From contig CBDCGU010000003.1 in assembly GCA_965216945.1 (NCBI GenBank), forward strand, positions 2,604,001-2,668,000: a stretch of 64,000 bases of DNA, given 5' to 3'. Source of the DNA: DATHZQ01 sp965216945. GTDB lineage: Bacteria; Actinomycetota; Acidimicrobiia; Spongiisociales; UBA5794. A program made the translations under genes and the position numbers. The notes under the pieces are model-generated. The model did no database searches. It was not told where the DNA came from and worked only from the letters and a program-made list of their open reading frames with translations. The stretch's first letter is position 1; the number at the start of each line of letters is the position of its first letter. Positions 17,587-27,419 of the stretch are shown piece by piece.

Positions 17587-17958
17587 GTGCCGACCGTACA
17601 GCAGTTGGTCCGAAAAGGACGTACGCCGAAGTCGAAAAAGACGAAGACCCTGGGCCTCGCCGGCTCCCCGCAGCGGCGTGGTGTGTGTACTCGCGTCTAC
17701 ACGGTCACCCCCAAGAAGCCGAACTCGGCGCTTCGCAAGGTGGCACGTGTCCGGCTCACCTCCCAGATCGAGGTGACTGCGTACATCCCGGGTGAGGGCC
17801 ACAACTTGCAGGAGCACTCGATCGTGCTCGTCCGCGGCGGTCGTGTGAAGGACCTGCCCGGGGTGCGTTACAAGGTCATCCGCGGTGCGCTCGACGCCGC
17901 CGGTGTCGACGGTCGCAAGCAGTCCCGTTCCCGCTACGGCGCCAAGAAGGACAACTAG
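17587..17958 (+). CDS. rpsL: 30S ribosomal protein S12
   Basis: At 123 residues this is the normal length for S12. The core is unmistakable: SPQRRGVCTRVYT, KKPNSALRKVARVRL, GEGHNLQEHS and the C-terminal RSRYGAKK. S12 sits at the decoding centre of the small subunit. Lys43 and the PGVRYK loop, the sites of classical streptomycin-resistance changes, are unchanged. The GTG at 17587 is set by homology (PTVQQLVRKGR) and has a GAGAAGG ribosome site; earlier in-frame starts would add residues not found in the family. It heads rpsL-rpsG-fusA. Confidence 0.98.
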   Translation: MPTVQQLVRKGRTPKSKKTKTLGLAGSPQRRGVCTRVYTVTPKKPNSALRKVARVRLTSQIEVTAYIPGEGHNLQEHSIVLVRGGRVKDLPGVRYKVIRGALDAAGVDGRKQSRSRYGAKKDN

Positions 17959-17960
17959 AG

Positions 17961-18428
17961 ATGCGCAGAGCCCCAGCAGAAGTTCGCAACCTCGAGCCCG
18001 ATCCCGTCTACCGGAGCGTGCTCGTCACCCAGGTCATCAACAAGGTGCTGTGGCGCGGCAAGAAGGGCGCCGCCCGCCGCATCGTCTACGGTGCCTTGGA
18101 GATCGTCGACAAGCGCACGGGCGGCGACCCGTTGCAGACGCTGAAGCAGGCGATCGACAACGTGCGCCCGTCGGTCGAGGTCCGGTCGCGCCGCGTCGGG
18201 GGATCGTCATACCAGGTGCCTGTCGAGGTGCGCCCCCGCCGCGCCCAAACCCTGGCCGTGCGCTGGCTGGTGGAGTTCGCCCGCAAGCGCAAGGAGAACA
18301 CGATGGCCGAGCGTCTGGCCAACGAGATCCTCGACGCCGCCAACCGCACCGGCGCCGCCGTCAAGCGCCGCGAGGATGTCCACAAGATGGCGGAGTCCAA
18401 CAAGGCATTCGCCCACTACCGCTGGTAA
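17961..18428 (+). CDS. rpsG: 30S ribosomal protein S7
   Basis: This 155-residue protein matches S7 throughout: MRRAPAEVR, VINKVLWRGKKGAARRI, NVRPSVEVRSRRVGGSSYQVPVEV and a C-terminus ending in AHYRW. S7 organises the head of the 30S subunit and binds the 3' major domain of 16S rRNA. It follows rpsL by two bases. About 100 bases separate it from fusA, and I see no ORF or terminator in that gap. Confidence 0.98.
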   Translation: MRRAPAEVRNLEPDPVYRSVLVTQVINKVLWRGKKGAARRIVYGALEIVDKRTGGDPLQTLKQAIDNVRPSVEVRSRRVGGSSYQVPVEVRPRRAQTLAVRWLVEFARKRKENTMAERLANEILDAANRTGAAVKRREDVHKMAESNKAFAHYRW

Positions 18429-18532
18429 CGCCGGGAGCCCGAACGGCACCCTGGCCCCGAACACCGTCAACTCAGAGGCCGCACCATCACCCGTCGGTCG
18501 CGCCAGGAAACGCAGCACAGAAGAGACTGAAC

Positions 18533-20617
<2,085 letters not shown>

Positions 20618-20898
20618 CCCACCGTCGCGGCTCCTCCGTGCCGCACGGGATGCGGCTCCGTCACGGCGCCGCGGGCGAGATGGTGGCGCGGCAGGCGTGC
20701 CGCTTCGGCCGAGGCACGTCGCACCTGCATTGCGTCTGCCGGGGATCTGCGTTGATTCCACGATGGGCGTGTCAACGATGGGTCAATGGACGCATGTCTC
20801 GTACCCATCGCCGGCACGAGCACGCAATGCCTTGTCGGCCTTGCCGCGGCGGTCAGGGTGATTCGCAGCCGCGAGCGCAGACCGGTGCCCTGCGGGAT
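20618..20898. other. Gap after fusA where tuf is usually found
   Basis: These 281 bases hold no ORF with family resemblance, no tRNA and no trace of EF-Tu coding sequence in any frame. Small repeats of GATGGG occur near 20764-20782. The stretch ends just before the probable S10 promoter. Confidence 0.7.
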
Positions 20899-20928
20899 TT
20901 GCCACTCCGAAAACGGGAGCACTACCAT
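20899..20928 (+). promoter_or_regulatory. Promoter of the S10 (rpsJ) operon
   Basis: TTGCCA (20899-20904) and TACCAT (20923-20928) are separated by 18 bases. About 200 leader bases follow before rpsJ, with GGGTACCGCT occurring twice (20982-20991 and 21026-21035). The -10 region TACCATTCC is nearly the same as at the rplM promoter. Confidence 0.6.
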
Positions 20929-21138
20929 TCCCGTTCGCCGCAGGCATTCGTCTGCGCGCAATCCGTACGTTTTCGACGGTTGGGTACCGCTGTGCCCGGC
21001 CCCTGCCAAACCCGCGATGTACCCCGGGTACCGCTCGCCAGGTGGCGGGTCTCAGTTCCCGCGCGAGGGAGCTTCGGACTCCGCCACGTGACGCGTCCCG
21101 GACGGTTGCATCAACCGACCGAGAGACAGGACAGCACC

Positions 21139-21450
21139 GTGGCTAACGAGCACCGGATTCGGATCCGCCTCAAGGCCTACGACCATTCTGTGGTCGACGA
21201 ATCGGCGCGCAAGATCGCCGAGACGGTGGTCCGTACCCAAGCCAAGATCAAGGGTCCGGTCCCGTTGCCGACGAAGATTCACCGTTACACGGTGATTCGC
21301 GGCCCCCACGTCGACAAGACCAGTCGTGAGCACTTCGAGATGCGCATTCACAAGCGTCTGATCGACATTCTCGAACCGACGCCCAAGACGGTCGACTCCC
21401 TGATGCGGCTGGACCTTCCCGCCGGTGTCGAGGTGGAGATCAAGACATGA
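21139..21450 (+). CDS. rpsJ: 30S ribosomal protein S10
   Basis: This 103-residue S10 has RIRLKAYDHSVVD, GPVPLPTKIHRYTVIRGPHVDK, SREHFEMRIHKRL and the C-terminal LPAGVEVEIK. S10 is part of the 30S head and also pairs with NusB in antitermination. GTG 21139 is chosen by homology (ANEHRIRIRL); the frame is open much further upstream through the gap but without similarity. It opens the long S10-spc run, and its stop overlaps the rplC start (ATGA). Confidence 0.98.
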   Translation: MANEHRIRIRLKAYDHSVVDESARKIAETVVRTQAKIKGPVPLPTKIHRYTVIRGPHVDKTSREHFEMRIHKRLIDILEPTPKTVDSLMRLDLPAGVEVEIKT

Positions 21451-22085
21451 AGGCCATCATCGGCGAGAAGCTCGGGATGACCCAGGTGTTCGACGACGAC
21501 TCGCGCATCGTCCCCGTCACGGTGATCAAGGCCGGACCCGTTCGCATCACGCAGGTGAAGACACCCGAGAAGGACGGCTACGCCGCAGTCCAGATCTCGT
21601 TCAAGGAGTTGCGGGCGAAGCACGTCAACCGCGCCCAGGCCGGCCACTTCGGCCGGGCCGGTGTTGCCCCGTCGAAGCACATCGTCGAGGTGCGCGTCGA
21701 CGATCCGAGCAAGTACGAGATCGGCCAAGAGGTCAACGTGGGTGACATCTTCGCCGCGGGCCAGAAGGCAGACGTGACCGGTGTGTCCAAGGGCAAGGGA
21801 TTCGCCGGATCCATCAAGCGTCACAACTTCAAGGGTCAGGGCGCTTCGCACGGCGCTCACAAGATCCACCGAGCCCCCGGGGCGATCGGTGCCTGCGCCA
21901 CCCCTGCACGGGTCTTCAAGGGCAAGCGCATGCCGGGTCGAATGGGCGGCGACAAGACGACCGTGATGAACCTCGACGTCGTCCAGGTGGACGCAGAGCG
22001 CAACCTGCTGATGGTTCGCGGCGCCGTGCCCGGGCCCAAGGGCGCAGTGCTCGTGATCCGGGAGGCGGTGAAGGCCAGTGCCTGA
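21447..22085 (+). CDS. rplC: 50S ribosomal protein L3
   Basis: A 212-residue L3. The start MKAIIGEKLGMTQVF, the middle SKGKGFAGSIKRHNFKGQGASHGAHK and the loop RVFKGKRMPGRMGGDK are all present. L3 reaches the peptidyl-transferase centre and nucleates early 50S assembly. The start is fixed by the ATGA overlap with rpsJ, and the 3' end overlaps the GTG of rplD by eight bases. Confidence 0.98.
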   Translation: MKAIIGEKLGMTQVFDDDSRIVPVTVIKAGPVRITQVKTPEKDGYAAVQISFKELRAKHVNRAQAGHFGRAGVAPSKHIVEVRVDDPSKYEIGQEVNVGDIFAAGQKADVTGVSKGKGFAGSIKRHNFKGQGASHGAHKIHRAPGAIGACATPARVFKGKRMPGRMGGDKTTVMNLDVVQVDAERNLLMVRGAVPGPKGAVLVIREAVKASA

Positions 22086-22875
22086 GAAGCTGACCGCCGA
22101 ACTGTTCGACGCATCCGGGACCCGCAAGGGCGAGGTTGAGCTGGCTGAGGCCATCTTCGGCATCGAGCCCAACGTTCCGGTCATGCACCAGGTGGTGACC
22201 GCACAGCTGGCTGCGGCACGTTCCGGCACGGCGTCGACGAAGACCCGGTCCGAAGTCCGCGGTGGCGGCGCAAAGCCATGGCGTCAGAAGGGCCTGGGTC
22301 GTGCCCGTCACGGTTCCACGCGTTCGCCGCAGTGGGCCGGCGGCGGTGTCGCCCACGGGCCCAAGCCCCGCAGCTATGCCCAACGCACGCCCAAGAAGAT
22401 GCGGCGCCTGGCGCTCCGCTCAGCCCTGTCGACCCGGGCCGCCGGCGGCCAGATCAAGGTGGTCGAGACGTTCGACGACTGGACCGAGCCGAAGACAAAG
22501 CAGGCCGTGGCCCTGCTCGAAGCGATGGGCGTGTCGGGCAAGGTACTGCTGATCGCCGAGGACCACGAGCGGACGGCGATCAAGTCGTTCCGCAACCTCG
22601 ACCACGTCATCGCCAGCAACCTGGGTCAGGCCAACACCTATGACGTTCTCTGGGCCGACACCGTCGTCATGAGCCAGGGCACGTTGAACCTGGGCCAGGC
22701 CGCTCCGCGAGGGACCGAAGAGCACGCCGAGGGCGTGCGCGGAACGGCAGAAGCGTCGGCTTCGGCAACCACTTCGGCGGCAGCCGGCGGGGCGACGTCT
22801 GCGGTCTCGGCGAACACCGGTGCCGACGATGTCGCACGTGATGTCGAAGGATCACACGAGGAGTCCTCCACATGA
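22078..22875 (+). CDS. rplD: 50S ribosomal protein L4 with C-terminal tail
   Basis: The core of L4 fills residues 1-205, including the tunnel loop region (RSGTASTKTRSEVRGGGAKPWRQKG, RSPQWAGGG). A further 60 residues follow the usual end, rich in Ala, Ser, Thr, Glu and Gly (GTAEASASATTSAAAGG); L4 is normally about 200-210 residues long. The tail is likely disordered. L4 in some bacteria represses its own operon at the S10 leader. GTG 22078 overlaps rplC; the stop overlaps the ATG of rplW. Confidence 0.96.
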   Translation: MPEKLTAELFDASGTRKGEVELAEAIFGIEPNVPVMHQVVTAQLAAARSGTASTKTRSEVRGGGAKPWRQKGLGRARHGSTRSPQWAGGGVAHGPKPRSYAQRTPKKMRRLALRSALSTRAAGGQIKVVETFDDWTEPKTKQAVALLEAMGVSGKVLLIAEDHERTAIKSFRNLDHVIASNLGQANTYDVLWADTVVMSQGTLNLGQAAPRGTEEHAEGVRGTAEASASATTSAAAGGATSAVSANTGADDVARDVEGSHEESST

Positions 22876-23162
22876 AGAAGAACCCTCGCGACGTGATCCT
22901 CGCTCCGGTTGTCTCGGAGAAGTCTTACGACCTCATCCAGTTCAACAACACGTACACGTTCGTCGTCGACAAGCGCACCAACAAGACCGAGGTGCGGCAG
23001 GCCGTTGAAGAGATCTTCGACGTCAAGGTCGTCGGCGTGAACACCATCAACCGCAAAGGCAAGCGCAAGCGCACCGGCTACGTGATCGGCAGGCGTGCCG
23101 ACACCAAACGGGCGCTCGTCCGGCTCGCCGACGGCGATTCGATCGACATCTTCGAGGTGTGA
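22872..23162 (+). CDS. rplW: 50S ribosomal protein L23
   Basis: A 96-residue L23 with DVILAPVVSEKSYDLI, NTYTFVVDKRTNKTEVRQAVEEIF and the extended loop GKRKRTGYVIGRRADTKRA. L23 sits at the tunnel exit and docks trigger factor and SRP. The start is fixed by an ATGA overlap with rplD; rplB follows after four bases. Confidence 0.98.
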   Translation: MKKNPRDVILAPVVSEKSYDLIQFNNTYTFVVDKRTNKTEVRQAVEEIFDVKVVGVNTINRKGKRKRTGYVIGRRADTKRALVRLADGDSIDIFEV

Positions 23163-23166
23163 CGAC

Positions 23167-24000
23167 ATGGGTGTGAAGAAACTCAAGCCAACATCCCCGG
23201 GTCGCCGCTTCCAGACCGTCTCGGATTTCGACACGGTCACGAAGGGGAAGCCGGAGAAGTCGCTGCTCGACAAGCAGAAGCGCTCGTCCGGACGCAACGC
23301 CTACGGTCGCATCACGTCGCGTCACCGCGGCGGTGGCCACAAGCGGCGCTACCGCGTCGTCGACTTCCGGCGCACCAAGGACGGTGTGCCCGCCAAGGTC
23401 GCCGCCATCGAATACGACCCGAACCGGAACGCCCGTCTGGCGCTGCTCCACTACGTCGATGGCGAGAAGCGCTACATCCTCGCTCCCGTCGGACTGAAGC
23501 CCGGCGACATGCTCGCCTCCGGCGCCGGCGCTGAGATCCGCCCTGGCAACGCACTACCACTCCGCAACATCCCAACCGGCACCGTGGTGCATGCCGTCGA
23601 GATGCGGCCGGGTGGCGGAGCCAAGATGGGCAGGGCCGCCGGTACCGCCATCCAGCTCATGTCGAAGGAATCGAACATGGCCCTGCTTCGTCTCCCCTCG
23701 GGTGAGATGCGCCAGGTGCCGCTCGATTGCAGAGCCACCGTCGGACAGGTGGGCAACACCGAAGCCGAGCTCGTCAAGATCGGCAAGGCCGGCCGCAACC
23801 GTTGGAAGGGCAAGCGCCCCCAGACCCGTGGAGTCGCCATGAACCCCGTCGACCACCCCTTGGGCGGCGGCGAGGGCCGCAGCTCGGGTGGTCGCCACCC
23901 GGTGAGCCCGTGGGGCAAACCGGAAGGCCGCACCCGCAAGAAGAACAAGGCGAGCGACAAGTACATCGTCCGCCGCAGGAGCAAGAAGGGCAGGAGGTAG
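23167..24000 (+). CDS. rplB: 50S ribosomal protein L2
   Basis: A 277-residue L2. The RNA-binding part has SSGRNAYGRITSRHRGGGHKR and RVVDFRR, and the C-terminal part has GVAMNPVDHPLGGGEGR with the functionally important His, and GRTRKKNKASDK. L2 is needed for subunit association and peptidyl transfer. ATG 23167 gives the normal beginning GVKKLKPTSPGRR; the open frame upstream belongs to a shadow of rplW. Confidence 0.98.
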   Translation: MGVKKLKPTSPGRRFQTVSDFDTVTKGKPEKSLLDKQKRSSGRNAYGRITSRHRGGGHKRRYRVVDFRRTKDGVPAKVAAIEYDPNRNARLALLHYVDGEKRYILAPVGLKPGDMLASGAGAEIRPGNALPLRNIPTGTVVHAVEMRPGGGAKMGRAAGTAIQLMSKESNMALLRLPSGEMRQVPLDCRATVGQVGNTEAELVKIGKAGRNRWKGKRPQTRGVAMNPVDHPLGGGEGRSSGGRHPVSPWGKPEGRTRKKNKASDKYIVRRRSKKGRR

Positions 24001-24003
24001 CCG

Positions 24004-24282
24004 ATGGCACGAAGCCTGAAGAAAGGCCCGTTCGTCGACGAGCACCTTCTGCGGAAGGTCGAGGCGGCCAACGATCGCAACGAGAAGAAGGTCATCCGGA
24101 CGTGGAGCAGGCGCTCGACGATCTTGCCGGAGATGGTTGGTCACACGATCGCGGTTCACGACGGTCGCAAGCACATCCCGGTGTACATCAGCGAGTCCAT
24201 GGTCGGGCACAAGCTCGGCGAGTTTGCGCCAACGCGGACGTTCCGCGGCCATTCCGGCGAGAAATCTGCGAGGCGCAGATGA
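24004..24282 (+). CDS. rpsS: 30S ribosomal protein S19
   Basis: A 92-residue S19, opening with MARSLKKGPFVDEHLL and carrying RRSTILPEMVGHTIAVHDGRK and HKLGEFAPTRTFRGH. S19 contacts S13 in the 30S head and touches the A-site tRNA. It starts three bases after rplB and overlaps rplV by four bases (ATGA). Confidence 0.98.
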   Translation: MARSLKKGPFVDEHLLRKVEAANDRNEKKVIRTWSRRSTILPEMVGHTIAVHDGRKHIPVYISESMVGHKLGEFAPTRTFRGHSGEKSARRR

Positions 24283-24623
24283 AGGTCCGCGCCCAAGCCA
24301 AGTACATCCGGCAGTCGCCGTACAAGGTGCGCCGTGTGCTCGATCTGGTGCGTGGCATGCCGGTCGAGGACGCCCGCGACGTACTGGCGTTCACGAACCG
24401 CCGTGCTGCCGGCACGATCCTGAAGGTGCTGGACTCCGCAGTGGCCAACGCCGAGCACAACTTTGCGCTCGACGAAGAGGATCTCTACATCAGCGAAGCG
24501 TTCGCCGACGAGGGCCCCACGCTCAAGCGGTATCGCCCGCGCGCCCGCGGCCGGGCCACTCGCATCCGCAAGCGCACCAGCCACATCACGATCGTCGTCG
24601 CCGACGAAGAGGAGACTGAGTAA
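24279..24623 (+). CDS. rplV: 50S ribosomal protein L22
   Basis: A 114-residue L22 with AQAKYIRQSPYKVRRVLDLVRG, AGTILKVLDSAVANAEHN and the tunnel hairpin KRYRPRARGRATRIRKRTSHI. The hairpin lines the exit tunnel beside L4. The start is fixed by the ATGA overlap with rpsS; a longer open frame upstream is a shadow of rplB and rpsS. The C-terminus ends in an acidic DEEETE run. Confidence 0.98.
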   Translation: MKVRAQAKYIRQSPYKVRRVLDLVRGMPVEDARDVLAFTNRRAAGTILKVLDSAVANAEHNFALDEEDLYISEAFADEGPTLKRYRPRARGRATRIRKRTSHITIVVADEEETE

Positions 24624-25864
24624 TGGGACAGAAGATCCACCCGTACGGTCTTCGCCTCGGCATCGTCACCGACTGGAAGTCGCGCTGGTACAGCGAGAAG
24701 GGCTATGCGTTCCAGGTCAACCAGGACCACCAGATCCGCAAGTACCTGCTGGGCGAGCTGCGCCGTGGCGCCGTCTCGCGCATCGACATCGAGCGCATCG
24801 GCACCCACAAGGTGCAGGTCGACGTCCACACCGGTCGTCCGGGGGTCGTGATCGGGCGCGGAGGCTCCGAGGCCGAGCGGCTGCGCTCCGGTCTGGAGAA
24901 GCTGACCGACCGCATCGTGAAGTTCAACGTCATCGAGGTCCAGAACGTCGAGCTCGATGCGACTCTGCTCGCCCGGAGCGTCGCCGACCAGCTCGAAGGA
25001 CGTGTCTCGTTCCGTCGGGCCATGAAACGGGCCGTCGCCACCGCGCTCAAGGCGGGTGCCGAGGGTGTGCGTGTCCAGGCCTCCGGCCGTCTCGGCGGGT
25101 CCGACATGGGCCGCCGCGAGTGGTACCTCGAGGGCCGGGTCCCGCTGCACACGCTGCGGGCCGACATCGACTACGGCAAGGCGACGGCCCGTACGACGGT
25201 CGGAGCGATCGGCGTCCAGGTGTGGGTCTACAAGGGCGACCTGCTTCCGTCGGCGGCGAGCAGCCGCGAGAAGATCGCCGCCGAGGCACGCCTCGCCGCC
25301 GGCGGTCCGGCCAAGCGCCGCCGCTCGGCCAAGTCACGTGCCGAGGCTGCGGCGGGGGAGAGCGGTCCCCGGCTCATCGAAGCCGGTGGCGGAAAGCGAA
25401 TCGTCGAGGCCGGTGGTGGCAAGCGCCGCAGCGGTGGGCGGCGGCTCATCGAGGCCGGGGGTGGTCGCAGGCTGACCACGACCGACGCCGCCAGCGAGTT
25501 CGAAGCGGCCCGCGAGGAGGCCACGGAGACGCTCCCGGCCCGCGAGGGGGCGGAGAACGCCGCACCACCGGTGCCGGCTGCCGACGAGGTCGCCGTCCCG
25601 GATATCACCGAAGAGACGCCCGACGTCGCAGCGTCGGATCAGACCGGCGAATCTGCGGAGGCGGAATCTGCGGAGGCGGAATCTGTGGCTGCGGAATCTG
25701 TGGCTGCGGAATCTGTGGAGGCGGAATCTGCTCCGGAGGCTCCCGAAGCGTCCGCCGCGACGGCCCCCCCGGAGGCGTCCGCTGACGAAGCGCCTGGATC
25801 CGACGTGTCGGAGGACGGCGACGACAGCGCCGAGGCCGAGAAGTCCGAAGGTGGTGACGTCTGA
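24623..25864 (+). CDS. rpsC: 30S ribosomal protein S3 with about 205-residue C-terminal extension
   Basis: Residues 1-208 are normal S3: MGQKIHPYGLRLG, the KH GxxG loop VIGRGGSE (76-83) and WYLEGRVPLHTLRADIDYG. The protein then continues to residue 413, well past the usual 210-280. The tail first has a basic section with three (L/V)IEAGGG-like units (near 252-257, 261-266 and 276-281), then a long acidic Ala/Glu/Ser/Pro section with five-residue AES units. S3 lines the mRNA entry channel. Start and stop overlap rplV and rplP by one base each, so the tail is not a misread end. Confidence 0.97.
   Translation: MGQKIHPYGLRLGIVTDWKSRWYSEKGYAFQVNQDHQIRKYLLGELRRGAVSRIDIERIGTHKVQVDVHTGRPGVVIGRGGSEAERLRSGLEKLTDRIVKFNVIEVQNVELDATLLARSVADQLEGRVSFRRAMKRAVATALKAGAEGVRVQASGRLGGSDMGRREWYLEGRVPLHTLRADIDYGKATARTTVGAIGVQVWVYKGDLLPSAASSREKIAAEARLAAGGPAKRRRSAKSRAEAAAGESGPRLIEAGGGKRIVEAGGGKRRSGGRRLIEAGGGRRLTTTDAASEFEAAREEATETLPAREGAENAAPPVPAADEVAVPDITEETPDVAASDQTGESAEAESAEAESVAAESVAAESVEAESAPEAPEASAATAPPEASADEAPGSDVSEDGDDSAEAEKSEGGDV
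25649..25731 (+). repeat. 15-base tandem repeat in the S3 tail
   Basis: Five full copies and one part copy of a 15-base unit beginning GAATCTG (for example GAATCTGCGGAGGCG) lie in frame. They encode the pentads ESAEA, ESVAA and ESVEA. Copies differ mainly at the third codon positions of one or two codons, which suggests recent growth by slippage. Confidence 0.85.
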
Positions 25865-26277
25865 TGCTCATGCCAAAGCGCACCAAGTACCGCAAGACCC
25901 AGAAGGGTCGGATGACGGGCAAGGCCAAGGCCGGCACCCGAGTCACGTTCGGTGACTACGGGCTGCAGGCGCAGGAGTCGGGCTGGATCACGTCACGGCA
26001 GATCGAGGCGGCTCGTATCGCAATGACCCGTGCGATCAAGCGTGGCGGCAAGGTGTGGATCAACATCTTCCCGGACAAGCCGATCACCGAGAAGCCCGCC
26101 GAGACTCGCATGGGCTCCGGCAAGGGCAACCCCGAGTACTGGGTTGCGGTGATCAAGCCGGGCCGTGTCATGTTCGAGATGTCGGGCGTCGACGAAGAGC
26201 TGGCTCGCGAAGCCATGCGCCTGGCGGCACACAAGCTGCCGGTCAAGACCCGCTTCGTGGCTCGGGAGGACATATGA
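25864..26277 (+). CDS. rplP: 50S ribosomal protein L16
   Basis: A 137-residue L16. MLMPKRTKYRKTQKGRMTGKA, GDYGLQAQESGWITSRQIEAAR, WINIFPDKPITEKPAETRMGSGKG and FEMSGVDEELAREAMRLAAHKLP are all conserved. L16 helps shape the A site of the large subunit. The ATG at 25864 overlaps the rpsC stop by one base and matches the family N-terminus, with Met rather than Gln at position 3. Confidence 0.98.
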   Translation: MLMPKRTKYRKTQKGRMTGKAKAGTRVTFGDYGLQAQESGWITSRQIEAARIAMTRAIKRGGKVWINIFPDKPITEKPAETRMGSGKGNPEYWVAVIKPGRVMFEMSGVDEELAREAMRLAAHKLPVKTRFVAREDI

Positions 26278-26495
26278 AGGCTCTCGAACTTCGGAACAAC
26301 AGCTATTCAGAGCTGGTCGAGCTGCTGGACGAGGCGAAGGAGGAGCTCTTCAACCTGCGCTTCCAGCTCGCCACGAACCAGCTCGACAACACGACCCGCC
26401 TCCGTGAGGTGCGGCGTGAGATCGCACGGATTCGCACCGTCATGCGTGAGCAGGAAATCGCAGCGTGGCGTCAGCAGCAGGAGGCCGGACAGTGA
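26274..26495 (+). CDS. rpmC: 50S ribosomal protein L29
   Basis: A 73-residue helical hairpin protein of the L29 type (LVELLDEAKEELFNLRFQLATNQLDNTTRLREVRREIARIRTVMREQE). L29 lies at the tunnel exit beside L23. The start is the ATG of the ATGA overlap with rplP; the longer open frame is a shadow of rplP. The stop overlaps the GTG of rpsQ. Confidence 0.97.
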   Translation: MKALELRNNSYSELVELLDEAKEELFNLRFQLATNQLDNTTRLREVRREIARIRTVMREQEIAAWRQQQEAGQ

Positions 26496-26749
26496 CAGAA
26501 CGAGCGCAGCGCAAGGTGCGCCAGGGGATCGTGGTCTCCGACTCCCGTGACAAGACCGTCACGGTGGAGGTCGCCGGTACCAAGCGTCACCGCAAGTACG
26601 GCAAGACGATGCCGACCCGCAAGCGCTACCACGCCCACGACGAGACCAACAACGCTCGGCTGGGTGACACGGTGCGCATCGAGGAGACGCGTCCGCTGTC
26701 GAAGACGAAGCGGTGGCGTGTCGCCGCCGTCGTGGAGCGTGCCCGATGA
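26492..26749 (+). CDS. rpsQ: 30S ribosomal protein S17
   Basis: An 85-residue OB-fold S17 with RQGIVVSDSRDKTVTVEV, KYGKTMPTRKRYHAHDE and IEETRPLSKTKRWRV. S17 binds early to the 5' domain of 16S rRNA. GTG 26492 overlaps the rpmC stop as GTGA, and the stop overlaps the rplN ATG. Confidence 0.97.
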   Translation: MTERAQRKVRQGIVVSDSRDKTVTVEVAGTKRHRKYGKTMPTRKRYHAHDETNNARLGDTVRIEETRPLSKTKRWRVAAVVERAR

Positions 26750-27114
26750 TCCAGCAGGAGAGCCGCCTGCGGGTGGCAGACAACACGGGTGCGCGCGAGG
26801 TGCTCTGTATCCGGGTGCTCGGCGGGTCCCGCCGCCGCTACGCCCACCTCGGCGACGTCATCGTGGGCACCGTCAAGGATGCGACACCCGGCGGCACGGT
26901 CAAGAAGGGCGAGGTCGTCAAGGCCGTCGTCGTGCGCACCCGCAAGGAGAGCCGTCGCAACGACGGTACGTACATCCGATTCGACGACAACGCATGCGTG
27001 ATCATCAACGATCAGCAACAACCGCGCGGCACCCGGATCTTCGGTCCCGTGGGTCGGGAGCTGCGGGACAAGAAGTTCATGCGCATCGTGTCGCTGGCTC
27101 CGGAGGTGCTCTGA
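26746..27114 (+). CDS. rplN: 50S ribosomal protein L14
   Basis: A 122-residue L14, the normal length, with MIQQESRLRVADNTGAREVLCI, VKKGEVVKAVVVRTRKESRR and DNACVIINDQQQPRGTRIFGPV. L14 forms a bridge to the small subunit and is the docking site of RsfS. ATG 26746 is fixed by the ATGA overlap with rpsQ. Confidence 0.98.
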   Translation: MIQQESRLRVADNTGAREVLCIRVLGGSRRRYAHLGDVIVGTVKDATPGGTVKKGEVVKAVVVRTRKESRRNDGTYIRFDDNACVIINDQQQPRGTRIFGPVGRELRDKKFMRIVSLAPEVL

Positions 27115-27419
27115 TGAAGATCAAGAGTGGAGACACGGTGAAGGTCATCGCCGGCAAGGACAAGGGCGTCGAGAGCAAGGTCGCTCGGGTCCTCGCCGAC
27201 CAGAACAAGGTCATCGTCGAGGGTGTCGCCACCGCCAAACGGCATCAGCGCCCGACGGGCCAGACGATGCAGGGCGGCATCATCGACAAGGACATGCCGA
27301 TCGACGTGTCCAACGTCATGATCGTGTGCCCCGAATGTGGGCCGACCCGCATCGGAGCCCGCTTCGACGACGACGGACGCAAGTACCGCGTCTGCCGCAA
27401 GTGCGGGAGTGATCTCTGA
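27114..27419 (+). CDS. rplX: 50S ribosomal protein L24
   Basis: A 101-residue L24 with the KOW start KIKSGDTVKVIAGKDKG and a C-terminal domain with paired cysteines, CPECG and CRKCG, a probable zinc site. L24 starts assembly of the large subunit. ATG 27114 overlaps the rplN stop by one base; the long open frame upstream is a shadow of rpsQ and rplN. Confidence 0.97.
   Translation: MKIKSGDTVKVIAGKDKGVESKVARVLADQNKVIVEGVATAKRHQRPTGQTMQGGIIDKDMPIDVSNVMIVCPECGPTRIGARFDDDGRKYRVCRKCGSDL

Noticed and set aside
20618..21138. Search for a tuf remnant, tRNA or small gene in the fusA-rpsJ gap
   Set aside because: No EF-Tu motif, cloverleaf or convincing ORF was found on either strand.
25605..25946. 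A minus-strand frame with PQIPQPQIP repeats
   Set aside because: It is the complement of the 15-base repeat in the S3 tail, and no start signal supports it.
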